Source: Pseudeuparius sepicola (lineage: Eukaryota > Arthropoda > Insecta > Coleoptera > Anthribidae). Taken from it: DNA of 64,000 nucleotides. The stretch lies in contig OY987305.1 of NCBI GenBank assembly GCA_963920635.1, positions 3,945,153 to 4,009,152 of the forward strand, read 5' to 3'. Of this stretch, positions 21,613 through 33,249 are shown piece after piece. Within the stretch, counting starts at the first letter, position 1; the number at the start of each line of letters is the position of its first letter. Position numbers and translations under genes: made by a program. Below the pieces are notes generated by a model. That model was not told where the DNA came from. It ran no database searches and saw nothing but the letters and a program-made list of their open reading frames with translations.

Positions 21613-23032
21613 ATACAGGGTGAGTTTTTTTCGATGACCACTATGGAGATCTCGAAAACTAGCAGAGCTAGAACCAAGGTTAAATGGGGAAAGAATTGCG
21701 GTTTTGAATGCTCAATTTAATGCCCATTTTGGATTTTTAAAAAAGTTAATGGCTCACTAGATATTTTGAAAAGAGTGATTTTTGCTATTTCATCAGATCT
21801 CTGTAGCTCCGTTATTTATAATTATACAGAAAAACTGTGGAGACAAAAATTGTAGATAATTTTGGGCTTAATAAGATAATCTAATCCATTTTTTTATGTT
21901 GTTTGTGATTTTTGAGATTTGACATAAACTTGTGTTTTTTTTTAATGTAAATCATAGTTGGCTGTGGCCTTATCAAATCGGACATTTTTTGAGCTTTCCA
22001 AAGATATATTAATTTAAATTAAAATAATAATTAAAATAAAAACATTTTTATTAGTCAGTCATGGAATATTTTCATAATTACGTTCTATTTTATAATTAGA
22101 CATATTTCAAACTTTCTAATATTTTGTTTTTAACTCAGTTCAAATTATTATTATTTTAAAAGGAGTTCAAACAATCCACCATTATTATTTATGCAAATAT
22201 TGCATCTTTTTAAAACTGATTTTGTCGCCTTTATTAGAGAGCGCCTGTCAATACTGGCAATTACTTCTAAAACAGCTGTTTTTAATTCAACAATTGTCTC
22301 ATACTTTATTTTGTACTGTTCCCCACAAAAAGAAATCCAAAACAGACAAATCGGGGGATCGGGGCTGCCAGGAAATAGGTCTATTTTTCCCTATCCGACT
22401 ATTTGGATAGAGCTGATCTAGGTAATTTCTTACGGGCAAATAATTATGTGGTGGAGCTCCATCATGATAATTTTTGTTTTATAAATATATATATATTATA
22501 AATATTTGAAAGTTTGAAGTATGTCTTATTGTAAAATAGAACGTAATAATGAAAATATTCCATGGCTGACTATGTGAAAATTAAAAAAAAATCAGAAAAT
22601 TAGCCATAGCTCTTTTATTTTTTATAATAATTATTTTTTATAATAACTATGCCGAGTATTATATCTCTGGAAAGCTCAAAAAATGGCCGATTTGATAAGG
22701 CCACAGCCAACTATGATTTACATAAAAAAACACAACTTTATGTCGTATCTCAAAAATCACAAACAACATAAATTAACATAAAATAAATAAACATTAAAAA
22801 CATACAGTTTTTCTGTATAATCAGAAATAACGGAGCTACATCAGAGATCTGACGAAATAGCAAAAAATCACTCTTTTCAAAATATCTAGTGAGCCATGAA
22901 CTTTTTTAAAAAGCCAAAAGGGGCATTAGACTGAGCATTCAAAACTGCAATTATTTCCCCATTTAACCTTTGTTCTAGCTCTGCTAGTTTCCGAGATCCC
23001 CATAGTGTGCATCGAAAAAACTCACCCTATAT
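21613..23032. mobile_element. 1.4-kb foldback DNA transposon, DDE family, copy 1
   Basis: The ends read ATACAGGGTGAGTTTTTTTC on the left and the same inverted on the right (CTCACCCTAT at 23021-23030). Inverted similarity is several hundred bases long (GCTAGTTTnCGAGATC; CCCCATTTAACC; ATTTTGAAAAGAGTG). TA-rich flanks fit the Tc1/mariner type. The same family recurs at 45765-47269. A transposase remnant lies in the middle. Confidence 0.8.
22190..22450 (-). pseudogene. Broken DDE transposase fragment
   Basis: Minus-strand translation gives a stretch reading SWQPRSPDLSVLDFFLWGTV, the 'SPDLxxLDFFLWG' signature of Tc1/mariner-like DDE transposases, around the second catalytic Asp. In-frame stops follow and no start or full domain remains. 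It sits inside the foldback at 21613-23032 and is clearly dead. Confidence 0.7.
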
Positions 23033-23549
23033 ACAAAAGTAGATAGCCATTGTATTTAAAAAAAGAGTTATGGGTCGGTTTTCAGCCCTTAGAAAAGCTA
23101 AAATTTCGACTATCGAAAATCGAGGGATTTTTTTGCGAAGAATTATACTGTTGCCTGTTACCTTTTTACTGAATTAATTGTAGTTGTCAAAGTTAATGAT
23201 GAATATTATGATGTTTGCCGGCATGTAATTCTTGTATGTTTTCGTATACATTGTAAACTAAAATCTTTACAAATATTGTAAATTGGCTGTAAAAAATTAC
23301 CCTTTCTTGTTGCTAAAGTTGTACTAGGTACCTAAATGCACTGGTATTTTTTGATAAATCATTTATTGGGATAAACTTTTATTCATATTAATTTTTAAGT
23401 AATGGTAGGTATTCTAACAATACTTCAGAGGTAGTGTCATAAATTGTTGACTAAATGATTGAATATAAGATTTACATAATGTTAAAAGGTACCAATAAGT
23501 AATAATATAATTTTTTTCAAATATTGAACCTAAATATCGATGTAGATAT
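23033..23549. other. Gene-free spacer
   Basis: AT-rich sequence between two transposable elements. I see no coding, RNA or repeat signal beyond short homopolymer runs. Confidence 0.5.
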
Positions 23550-24005
23550 ACAGGGTGTGCCAAGATAAGTGAAACAAGAGGTCCCGTCTCGCTTAATTTA
23601 AAGGCAATTTCTATCATATTTTCAGTTTCGAAAAATTACGGTAAGCCTGGACATGAGAAGAGAAAGAAAATCATTTTCTGCTTAAGTAAAGTGCATTTGT
23701 TCTATATACGGGAAAATGTTACTAAGAGAAGTTGCTCTGAATAAGGCCAACAATGTACAAAGTTTGAGGCCTACTTACTTTGATTTTTTCGCAAATTTTT
23801 TAAATAGGCAAGGTGCCTTTCTACTGCGAGATACTGAAAATTCTTATTCTAATCAACGTTCATCAATAAAATTTCCAAGAAAGGTACCTTGCCTATTAAA
23901 ATTGGTAAAAGAATGGAAAAATCAAAGATATAAATAATAGTAAAATTTCGACTCGATTTTTTTTATCTTTCACACATCTTGCTTCCCTTATCCTGGACAC
24001 CCCGT
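23550..24005. mobile_element. 456-bp MITE, CAGGGTGTGCCA termini
   Basis: The left end CAGGGTGTGCCAAGATAAG and right end CTTATCCTGGACACCCCG are imperfect inverted repeats flanked by TA (GATATA / TAGG), as in mariner-type MITEs. An internal stretch (GGGAAAATGTTACTAAGAGA) resembles 62860-62890, so the element at 62652-63090 is probably a relative. Confidence 0.65.
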
Positions 24006-24390
24006 AGGTTAATAATGCTACATTATGGGGTGCTTTTAACACAATAAATTTACTTACAAACCATTTCTAATTTATTGCAGTTATTTCCGTTACAGAATTT
24101 AGAAAAGATTTTAAGATAATGTACTTATAATTCTAAGAAAATTATGCATATCGTTCACTTTGAATGCAAAGATAAGTAATTGAGTTATTTTGCTCTAGGT
24201 ACTACTTATTGTTTTGCTCAGAATGTTGTAGTTTTGGTTAGGCAAATTTGAATTGTACAGGAAAAACTATTAAATTACATATTGTCATAAATATGTGTTT
24301 TTTGAGTTTATAAAAAATTGAACGCTGCAAAATTTCCTCTAGTATTAGAAATACATTCAGGCCTTTTTAGTACCTATTTGATTCCCATGC

Positions 24391-24720
24391 CAGGAGGGTG
24401 GTAAAGAAGGTTAGACCGCCATCTTGGGGCATCCGTCATATTGGATTCAGTATGACGTCACTTACCTTATCATTTTGCACTCGTCAAACCCTTTCATTTG
24501 ATACCCATGTCACAGCTATTAACTAAGCCATGTCAAGTAGGTTGTGAAGAAATAGGTAATCCGCCATCTTGAGACAGCCGCCATATTGGATTTAGTATGA
24601 CGCCACTTAACTTATCGTTTTCCTCCCTTCAAACCCTTTCATTTGATATATATGTCGAGGAGGTTGTGAAGAAATAGGTAATCCGCCATCTTGGAGTGGT
24701 GGCCATTTTGAAAATTCTAT
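24391..24720 (+). repeat. Array 1 of the ~120-bp CCGCCATCTTGG repeat family
   Basis: Units start at 24416, 24561 and 24683 (CCGCCATCTTGG or close), each followed by CCGCCATATTGGATT, TATGACGtCACTTA, CCCTTTCATTTGATA and TTGTGAAGAAATAGGTAAT. The array begins with the same CTTTTTAGTACCTATTTGAT junction seen at 36.7 and, inverted, at 56.3 kb, so it is half of a foldback element. Confidence 0.8.
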
Positions 24721-26152
24721 CATATCTATCTATCACAAATTATTATTCTACCCCTTTCGCAAATGTATCATAATAGCCACTGAAGATGTCACCACGCGTG
24801 CCCGCTCAAAGTTAATAATAACAAGGCAACCGTCCTTTTTGCGGTTTGTTTACAAAAGCCCAAAAGGTGAAAGTATCAATAGGCATTAGGTAAGCGTAGG
24901 GCAAACACAATAAAAGTGGACAAAAATCCCCGGCAACAGGTACATAACTGTACCCATAATATACAGTACCCGAAGTTAACAGGTACCACCTACCTACACA
25001 ACACACCCTCGTCTCTGGTGGCACCACCCTACTAACTTTTTATAAACCAGATGAGGGTTTATTGCTTTTTAATCTTTCTTTGTTTTCTTATCTTATTTTG
25101 AGATAGGTAAGTACCTACAACCATTTTTGGAACTTTTTATACAACAGTTGTAGTTGTAGAAAGTTCATATAATGGTAAAAAACAGTAAAAAAAGTAAAAG
25201 CTTATTTATGGGAATCTGAAAATATAAGGAAAGATTCTACACAGTATGGTACGTGCTTTTTTTGATAGATAAAATGTCAATGTTGTAGGTTAAAAATGGG
25301 GTGTTTTTGTGAATGTGGGGTAAAAGGCCAATGAAAGTTTTTGTTTGAAATATAATAGAAGAATTTATTCATAAGTTATAATATTTAATATATACAGACT
25401 TTATCACGTTTGAAAACATAAAATTCAAGGGTCCAAAAAATTCAGTCCGTCCTCAAGGACATTGATCACACGGAAATTACAATTACTACAAAGGCCTTGA
25501 ATTTTAGTGAGAACACATTCGATAATTATTATGCTGAAGTAGAAAAATACTGAGATTACGCACTAGAAACAACTAAAAACTATTGAAATAAATATTTTGC
25601 AAACTAAACCAAATAAAAAAAAAACAATGGTAGAGGAGCAACATCACATTCGTATTGCTGAAAAATTGCACATAAAAAAAATAATTAAAAAGAGTTGCAG
25701 GGTGTCTCGCCCTACTGTGTCGATTGATAATAAAATTAAAAAGTACTTTGGTCGCGCAGCATTGCGAAAAAAAGTATAGCCCTCTCATTAGATGAGCAAG
25801 CGAAAAAAGACTATGTCTTAACTTATACAATACTAGCATAGCGCCAATATGGCGGAAAACCTTGCGTTTCACCAGACACAAACATATTTTAAACCCGCCC
25901 ACATAACCTATGGCACAAGACTGGCAGGTTATGTAAGCCTTACATAAAATTAAACTAATATGAAACACTTCAAATATAAAAAACGCATTCATCCTAAATC
26001 CCAAATATGATTTACCTAAAGCGCGCAGACCGTATATACATGCTCCAACTTCTCTTTAAAAGTAATTTGTACTATTTGGTGGCACAACATTTCTTTTTGA
26101 AAGAAAACATAACCTAGTTGTTCTGACCCCACCAAACTCCCGGCGGGTGGAA
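24721..26152. other. Gene-free stretch 3' of Cdc25 paralogue 2
   Basis: This includes the probable 3' UTR of the minus-strand Cdc25. A canonical AATAAA (minus strand) is at 25364-25369, but it is nearly 800 bases from the stop, so an earlier non-canonical site is possible. Several chance reading frames look random. I see nothing else. Confidence 0.45.
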
Positions 26153-29100
26153 TCACAACCTCTTCAAACTCTTGTGCTGTTGCCGCGACCTGGTGTCCAC
26201 GTTCCAGGTCTTGCTCTTCTGCCTGAAGTGTCTCAAGTCTTCCTCGTGGTCCGGGTGTAGCATTTCCTTGTATGCCACCGGAATGCACAACTCGGAGAAC
26301 TGCTGGAAGAAATTCTTGTAGCCACCTTCCAGAAGGTAGATCTCTGGGAAGTTCAGGCACGGGTATGCGCTTTCGTTCCTCTGGCGGTCCTCTTTGCGCA
26401 AGTATCGGTATCTGGAAAAAAAATCCATAAGATATAACAGAGGATCCACCCATTCAATCGCAATGTTGAATTTAACTTACAAGTTTGGCCCCCTTTCGCT
26501 GGAAAACTCGCAATGGAAGATCAGCAAACTCCTCTTGCACGCATCTTGCGGATTGGTCTGTCCGCCGTTGAGCAACTCCGAACATTGCTTCTTCGTGAAT
26601 ATGTTGATAGCACCATTGATGTGCCCACCTTCGAACTCGTAAGGGTATCTGCAGTCGATCACTTTGAACGCAGCAACATCCTGGAACTCCCCCCTCATCA
26701 GTCTCGCCAGAGTGTCGGGAGTGATGGCTTTGAGATCTTGATGTTTGCTTCTTGTAAGCGGAAGACAGTAATTCTTGCTGAAGTCTCCAATCAGATCTGG
26801 TTCGGTTGAAGAGCGCTGTACCGCGCACATGATGCTTTCCTCGGTTGCCGAGAATGCTCTCTGAAGCACCGGCCTAACCAGCGGAACCGACGTCGCGTTC
26901 TCATTGTCGAATAACTTGGAACGCTTGATCAGAGTGTTCTCAAGTTCGGATGGCGGTTCTGGTCTTTTGAAAGAACGAACTTCGCACTCGTTTTTGAACA
27001 GGCTCGTTCTAACCTTGCTGCTTATGGGAGTAATCCTAGTGTTGTGCAGGGACAGAGCTCGTCTAAACAACGGCCTTATAACGGTGTCTTTCGGCGACGC
27101 CTTCTTCTCGGCCTGCTTGGCCTTCCCGATCAGGGGATTGTTCAACAGTTTGTTGAAGTCCTCCGGGAGATTGTTGGGCTTGTCCAACGGTTCTACGTCG
27201 GAGAAATCTTCGAGAAAATCTTCTTCCATGGAAGAGATCGAGCCGGAACCGAACGAGAAACTGGAACTCCTCGTCGGGGAGGCGTAAGAAGAGAACCTGC
27301 CATGGTCGGTGGGGTAGCCGAGCCCGTATCCAGAATCTTGCGAGCTGGAGTCGTGGTATTCGAGGCCACGACGCGCCGGCGGGTTGCAGGGAGACGCCTG
27401 GCGACAGGTTGGAGGGGGACTGTTTGATCCGTAGAGGGAGATGTCCTCGCTCTTCATGGGACTGAAGTTGTCCTTGTCCAGGAAGTGGTCTTCGCCCGGG
27501 CAAGCAGTAGGTTTCTTTCTGGAGAGGAAGATGATTGGAAATTAGTACAGAAGCGATCGCGTTTGTTAGCATTTTTCAAAAGCCAAAAGCAAGTAGAAAG
27601 CGTTAAAGAAAGAAGAAACAGATGACATAATAAGAAAGTGATGTATCATTTTGTGCGTAATTCCTTTTACAGGCCACAAGTCCAGATGTTATTTTCAGAA
27701 GCCTTGAAACAAGTCAATTTAATTTTTGCTTTATTGATTTTATTACACACATGTATTGTAAAATTTTGAATTAAATGTATTTTTGTTTTTATTATAAATA
27801 TCTGATTAAAAAAAATAGTAACATAAAATATCTTTTATTCGATAGAATAATACGAATTAGATAAATGATAAATAATAATAATTCTCACCACCCTCACAAT
27901 ACTCCAAACTAGGAGTACCCCAGAAGCAACCACATGCTTGTGCGGGGGAGGGAGGCAATTACTATTATTTTGCCTTCGTTGGCATTTGCGGCATTTAAAT
28001 ACTTTTTATATGTGTATTTAAAAATAAGATATACGGGGTGTCTCAGTTAAGAGTGAAACAACCTTATAACTTCTTTTTTTTAACCGACCAGAACGAAATT
28101 TTTACCAAAGGTAGATGGTATTGTCGCCTACTCATTTCCAAAAAAATATTTGCCTACTCCAGTCAAAGCCACCTGCGATGTCACAAAAAATTCGAAAATC
28201 ATATTAGACATTCTTTTTTAAAAAAAAAATTACTAAAAGAATTTGTTCAAAATCGATCCAGAAGCCTAAATCTAAAATTTTGTCAAAATCAAAAAAATAT
28301 TAAATAAAAAAAATTAGCAATTTAAGAATTTCCTGCTTTTAGAAAAGCGTGCCATGGAAGTTTTGAAGGCAAGTTGTTTTTAAAAAGCAATCATTTTAAA
28401 ATAAAATTAAAAGCTAGAAAACAAATTTTATTTTTTTTTATTTTGACTTAATTTTTTTTATTTAATATTTTTGATTTTGACAAAATTTTGGATTTAGGGT
28501 TCTAGATCGATTCTGAGCAACTTTTTTTTAATACATTTTTTGAAAAAAAAGCCTCATATGACTCGAATTTTTAGCTTCGATTCTGGCATCGCAGGTGGCT
28601 TTGACTTTGATGTAGATAACTAATTTTTTGGAAATAAGTAGGCAGGAATGCCATCTACCTTTGGTAAAAATTTCGTCCTGGTCGGTTAAAATTAAAGAAG
28701 GTATAAGGTTGTTTCACTCTTAAGTGAGATACTCTGTATACAGGGTGAGTCAGTTTTATTTCAACACAAACCTGGAAAATCGTAGGAACTTCAGAAAATA
28801 ATGATAGCTGTAAAGTCACCATTGGCGGAGACATGGGTAATTTCTGGTATTAATTTATTGGATTTTTCCTTTAAAACCTGAAGTCAAATCGTTGAATAAA
28901 TTGCATAAGTAAACAGACACAAGTAGTTTTTGACGGACAAGATTTAATTTTCTCGAACATAACACATTTTTATATTACTATGGTCAAAACCTGAAATGTT
29001 TTTTTTTTCAAATGAAATACCTAATTTGGTTTCAAGAAGTGCGGTAAGTTAGGAAATTAATTTAACAAATGTAACAAATGTCTTTAACGGTTGGAAAAAT

Positions 29101-30143
29101 AAAAAATAAACTTGTTTTTTTTTTATAATTTAAACACCCCCCTCTATCACTGTATTTCGCAGTGAAAAATTCTTAACGTAGGTATGTTAAAATGTTTTAA
29201 TGTGTAAGAGGAATTTAAAATAATAATTCTATAAGTATGCCAATAAATAATTACAAAATGTAAACTGAGAATTCCTGTTATACCTCGCATTGCGTTTTGC
29301 GTTATATTTTTGACAAATGTGGGAATGGTTATAAAAATCCCAATAAGACCGCTCTTGGCTATTCATCACTGGCCAAAAAAACCATCTAAAATTTTTCAAT
29401 GTCGCATACCGCAGGTAGGTATAAAAGAAGTTCAAGAAGAGTTTTTGGGATGTCCTTGAGTCAATTTATATCATCCACTCACTCTGTGCGCTGTTTCCCG
29501 CCAAATTCTTAAAATATTTAAATTATTATGCACATATTTATCGCTTTGGGACTGCGCCGAAGAACAATCCCGCCAAATTCCCGAATTCGAAATTATTTAG
29601 TCCAAACAACATACCTACCTATTTTTTATAAACTGGTTCCTAAGAAAGTGTCGTTAAAAAATAAGAAAAAACGGGCAATAAAAATAGAACCGACACTTAA
29701 AAGTCTTATTTGCCAATTTTATTTCTTAGGCTATAAAATCCGCTTCAAGGTAAATATTTAAAAAATGGTACAAAAAAATCTGTTTGGACACAAAACAAGC
29801 TTTATTGTTAAATTTAAATGAACACCTATTATAAGCCGGCTAGGTATATTATCCGTTGTTTACAAACATGTAAGTACACACAATGTATTAACGAAAGTGA
29901 AAGGAAAATAATTTTCAATGAGATCCCAACAAGATTCCCATCGTAGCGTCAAAAAAAAATAGAAACAACGAAACATTGATTGCCATCAGTAGGCCGGTTT
30001 GCTAACAGCCGCCCTAGACTAACTATCGCGCCTAGCTCACCCCCTTAATAAGTTTCGTTGTGTCGCGAATCCACGGCCAACTGTCCCACCTACCTCGAAA
30101 ATTCGCATATATCACAAGGGTCCGCATTGAAGGAATCCCACAT
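26153..30143 (-). CDS. cdc25: Cdc25-type dual-specificity phosphatase, paralogue 2 (long)
   Basis: Three exons, 30143-30094, 27518-26481 and 26411-26153, give 448 residues with consistent phases. The first exon is inferred: MWDSFNADPCDICEFS, phase 2, joining in frame to RKKPTACPG in exon 2. The ATG at 27457 is therefore internal and not the start. Features: DSG at 78-80; a long Ser/Pro-rich regulatory region; the acidic patch EEDFLEDF (115-122, EDDFLENF in paralogue 1); the SATEESIMCAVQRSS block (240-254); LIGDFSKN; VIDCRYPYEFEGGH; and the catalytic loop HCEFSSERG with Cys353 and Arg359. An 'NLYR' junction holds an intron absent from paralogue 1. Exon 2 is noticeably GC-richer than its surroundings and than paralogue 1, which produces long antisense frames. 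It is head to tail with paralogue 1, about 5 kb apart. Confidence 0.93.
27869..27993 (-). mobile_element. SINE 3' portion with (ATT)n tail, in Cdc25 paralogue 2 intron 1
   Basis: Reverse-strand copy of the SINE family also seen at 8.6, 43.9 and 60.5 kb. From right to left it reads GCAAATGCCAACGAAGGCAA, a GTAATTGCC-like block, TTGCTTCTGGGGTACTCC and GTGAGAATTATTATTATT. It is 5'-truncated. Confidence 0.7.
28031..28740. mobile_element. 710-bp near-complete palindromic MITE in a Cdc25 intron
   Basis: The left half (TACGGGGTGTCTCAGTTAAG ... ACCGACCAGAACGAAATTTT ... AAAGCCACCTGCGATG) is repeated inverted over nearly the full length of the right half (CATCGCAGGTGGCTTT ... AAAATTTCGTCCTGGTCGGT ... 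CACTCTTAAGTGAGA). No coding capacity. It would form a very long hairpin in the Cdc25 pre-mRNA. Confidence 0.85.
28741..30093. other. Rest of Cdc25 paralogue 2 intron 1
   Basis: A CAGGGTGAGTCAG word directly abuts the preceding MITE and may start another, decayed, element. From about 29930 the sequence becomes GC-richer towards exon 1. No other gene is seen. Confidence 0.4.
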
Positions 30144-30520
30144 ATTTTCTAAACTAAAATAAAATCAGTCTCAAACAGTTCCGAAGAAATCACCGCCGAA
30201 CTACACGGGTATACGGCAAGGCATCGAGCCGGTCGACGACAGCTCACGGCCTGACGGTCGCAGAGGAACTGTTTTCGGAATGGATAACAACTGTCTTTAT
30301 GGGGTCCCGTAGAACGAGTGTGGTGGGGAGCGCTCCCTTGCGCCGAGGGGACGATGCGCATGGGAAAGCCGAAAATAGACACTAGTTTTCGGGGTGAAAA
30401 AATACTGGCAAGGTGGCCGCAGAAGAATGGGCCTTTTGACGGAAAAACGACGGATTCTTGTGGGAATTCTGGTAGGATCGCACAGAAACGAGAAAGACGA
30501 CTTCCAAATATAGAAAATTA
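30144..30520 (-). promoter_or_regulatory. Probable promoter/5' UTR of Cdc25 paralogue 2
   Basis: A CpG-containing GC-rich island immediately 5' of the inferred first exon, in sharp contrast to the AT-rich surroundings. A pyrimidine-AG acceptor (ATTTTATTTTAG) at 30154 leaves open that the ATG exon is itself preceded by a spliced upstream exon. No TATA box is clear. Confidence 0.4.
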
Positions 30521-30573
30521 ATAGAAAAATACAATTACTACTTACAACTAGGTAATTTCTTCAAGGTATATTA

Positions 30574-32505
30574 CACACTGCCCGCCAAAAAGTTGGAACC
30601 ATATGGGATTTTTTTTTATTTTTGGGCTAACATGAAACTACTCTGGGGCGATCTTCTCTGTTTTCAAAAAGATTCGAAATGAGATCATTGAACGTCGTGA
30701 CGTCATTTGACATGCCTGTCAAAAATGACATTTAATTAAATAAATAGCCAAAATACGCTTTATTTGCGATTTTATCGGAAAACGTTATTTGAAAAGTTTG
30801 CTAGGAATTTTATTTTACCTCTACGTGGCAATTTTGAGACAAAAATTCGGACAATGATAAATTTTTGATTTTTGAAAAAATATAAAAATTGCACCTTGTT
30901 AGATGAAACTAGCCGATTACGACCCAAAAAGGGTCCATAACTAAAAAATATCACCTTTGGATGATAGGCGAACAATTCTAATGTCAAATATATGGCACAC
31001 AAAAAAATGAAATTTATTAGTTTATATATTTTTTCAAAAAAATCAAAAATTTATCAGTCAGAATTTTTGTCTGAAAATTTGCACGTGTCTACTTTCAAGT
31101 GTATACAAATCGATAAAAATGTATTTTGTGAGATCTTTTCAAAAACCTTTTTTTGTTCGAAAGGTCTTCAAAAAACGCTTCTTTTGACGTTTTTACTTTT
31201 GTCAAAATGCAAATCCAGGGACCGCTACGATTTTTTTTATACCCCGATTTTCACAAAAACCATTTAGCGATTTTTTTTATTTAAAATCTGACACAACAGC
31301 GTTAATCAGGACACCCCAAAACCCCTATATACTAAATTTGAACCAAAAATGTAGAGGGCGTTCGGTTCTACACCGTGTTAAAGTTGAGCAAAATAGAAAT
31401 TTTAAAGACATCTGGCGAGCCGAGTGTGCCATGGAATCCCTTCAAAACAGTTGCATGGTCAACAGGACCACTCAAAATGTTGGTGTGAAAAGATTTACTA
31501 CAAAAATATACAGGGTATTTTCCTCGGAGCCATCTCAAAATTCTGAATTTTTATTAAACTTTATACTGATCAGGAGTGCTCTGGAATCATTGAAAACATA
31601 TTAATAAACACAAAAGTAATTTATTTCTTTACAAAATGCCAACCAACAAATAAATACAATTTAAATTATTGGGCCTTTCTCAACAAAGTCACTGTCTAAG
31701 ATGATACATTTTCTGTGCGTTTCCTGTTGTGACACACCAGCCACCTTAACTGATATGGACTTACTGACTGGCAGGCTTCTGTATTTTTTAGATTTAGTTC
31801 GTTTATAGTATGTGGAGCGGTTTTGATATACTCGATTTTTGACCCGTATAAAGTTACAAAAAATTCAGTAATTTGAGATGGCACAGATAAGAGCACTCTG
31901 TATATTTCGTATTGGACCTTTGCACACCAACAAATTGATGCCTTTAAAATTCCTATTTTGCTCAACTTTGACACCCTGCATAATGGAACTCCCTGTATAT
32001 TTTTTATTCAAATTTGGGTTTTGGGGTGTTGTGATTAACGCTGTGGGGTCAGATTTTAAATAAAAAAATCGCTAAAAAGTTTTCGCGAAAATCGGGTGTA
32101 TAAAAAAATCGCAGCCGGCCCTGGATTTGCATTTTGAAAATGGCAGGAAGGTCAAAAGAAGCGGTTTTTGAAGGCCTTTCGAACAAAAAAAGGTTTTTGA
32201 AAATATCTCACAAAATACATGTTTTATCGATTTGTATACACTTAAAAGTAGACACCCTGTAGGAGTAAAATAAAATTCCAAGCAACATTTTCAAATAACT
32301 TTTTTCGATAAAATCACAAATGCGTATTGTGGCTATTTATTTAATTAAATGTCATTTTTGACAGGTATGTCAAATGACGTCACGACGTTTAATGATTTCA
32401 TTTCGAATCTTTTTGAAAGCAGAGATATCGCCCAGAGTAGTTTCATCTTAGCACAAAAATATAAAAAAATTCCATATGGTTCCAACTTTTTGGCGGGCAC
32501 TGTAT
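30574..32505. mobile_element. 1.9-kb foldback transposon, CACTGCCCGCCAAAAAGTTGG termini
   Basis: The left ACTGCCCGCCAAAAAGTTGG and the right inverted copy (ending TGGCGGGCACTGT) are the tips of arms extending through most of the element (GAAACTACTCTGG, CGTCGTGACGTCATTTGACA, AAAAACCTTTTTTTGTTCGA are all found inverted). A second palindrome is nested within (AACAGCGTTAATCAGGACAC at 31289-31312 and inverted near 32031-32048). That internal word also occurs at 40900. No transposase is seen. Confidence 0.85.
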
Positions 32506-33249
32506 AATGTTCTAAAAATTGTCTGAAAATATTTTTGACATTCGCGGATAAACGCGCTTTTCCAGTTGTCAACTTGAAATTTTAAGAGCGAGTGTTAACT
32601 ATCCAATCTCACAAGAAATACGATTGTTTCAAAAAGATTTTATGGACTTGTATTTGTCTTAAAGATAACACCGTAAATTGAAGCAAACACGGACCAAATT
32701 AGTTCAATTAGAAATAATTGACTGTATTACTCAATGTAGAACAGCACACACTGTTGCCCGCAAAAGTAAGTAAATAAAAAACTTGATTCTTGGTAAAATA
32801 CAACGAAAGGGGTATTCTTGGCGCCACTACAGGAAAAGGTATACAATGAACCCTTGTTGTAGGAACCAAGTGACAATACGTTTGATAAGAAGGTTCCCTT
32901 CTAGTTTGTACCAGGTGTGAACATCTTAATCAATGGAATGATTCATTCAACTTTACCTAACATACCTTAGATTACCTAAAAAATAAATAGGTATTCGAAC
33001 TGCTTCCAAGTTTGTACTTTATGCAAAACAAAATGCAGATACTTATATTATTCTCACGCTATAACAGACATTGTGTTTATTTGCAATTTTTTTTCAATTT
33101 CACACGGTCTGAGCATTTAAACTTTCATAGGAATATGTAACCTGACCACGGAGACAACACTATAATAGGAAGATATTTTCATTGGTATGCACAATTCCAC
33201 AGCTACACTAACTTGGCATACCTACTTTATTCTTAATTTAAAAATTATA
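32506..33249. other. Gene-free spacer
   Basis: AT-rich DNA between two foldback elements, with no supported feature. Confidence 0.5.

Noticed and set aside
27455..27457. ATG at 27457 as the start of Cdc25 paralogue 2
   Set aside because: The frame stays open upstream to a good acceptor at 27519 and joins in phase to an ATG exon at 30143.
26477..27572. Long antisense and alternative frames over Cdc25 paralogue 2 exon 2
   Set aside because: They arise from the GC-rich codon use of the real Cdc25 frame. None has a domain, and the sense frame matches Cdc25 throughout.
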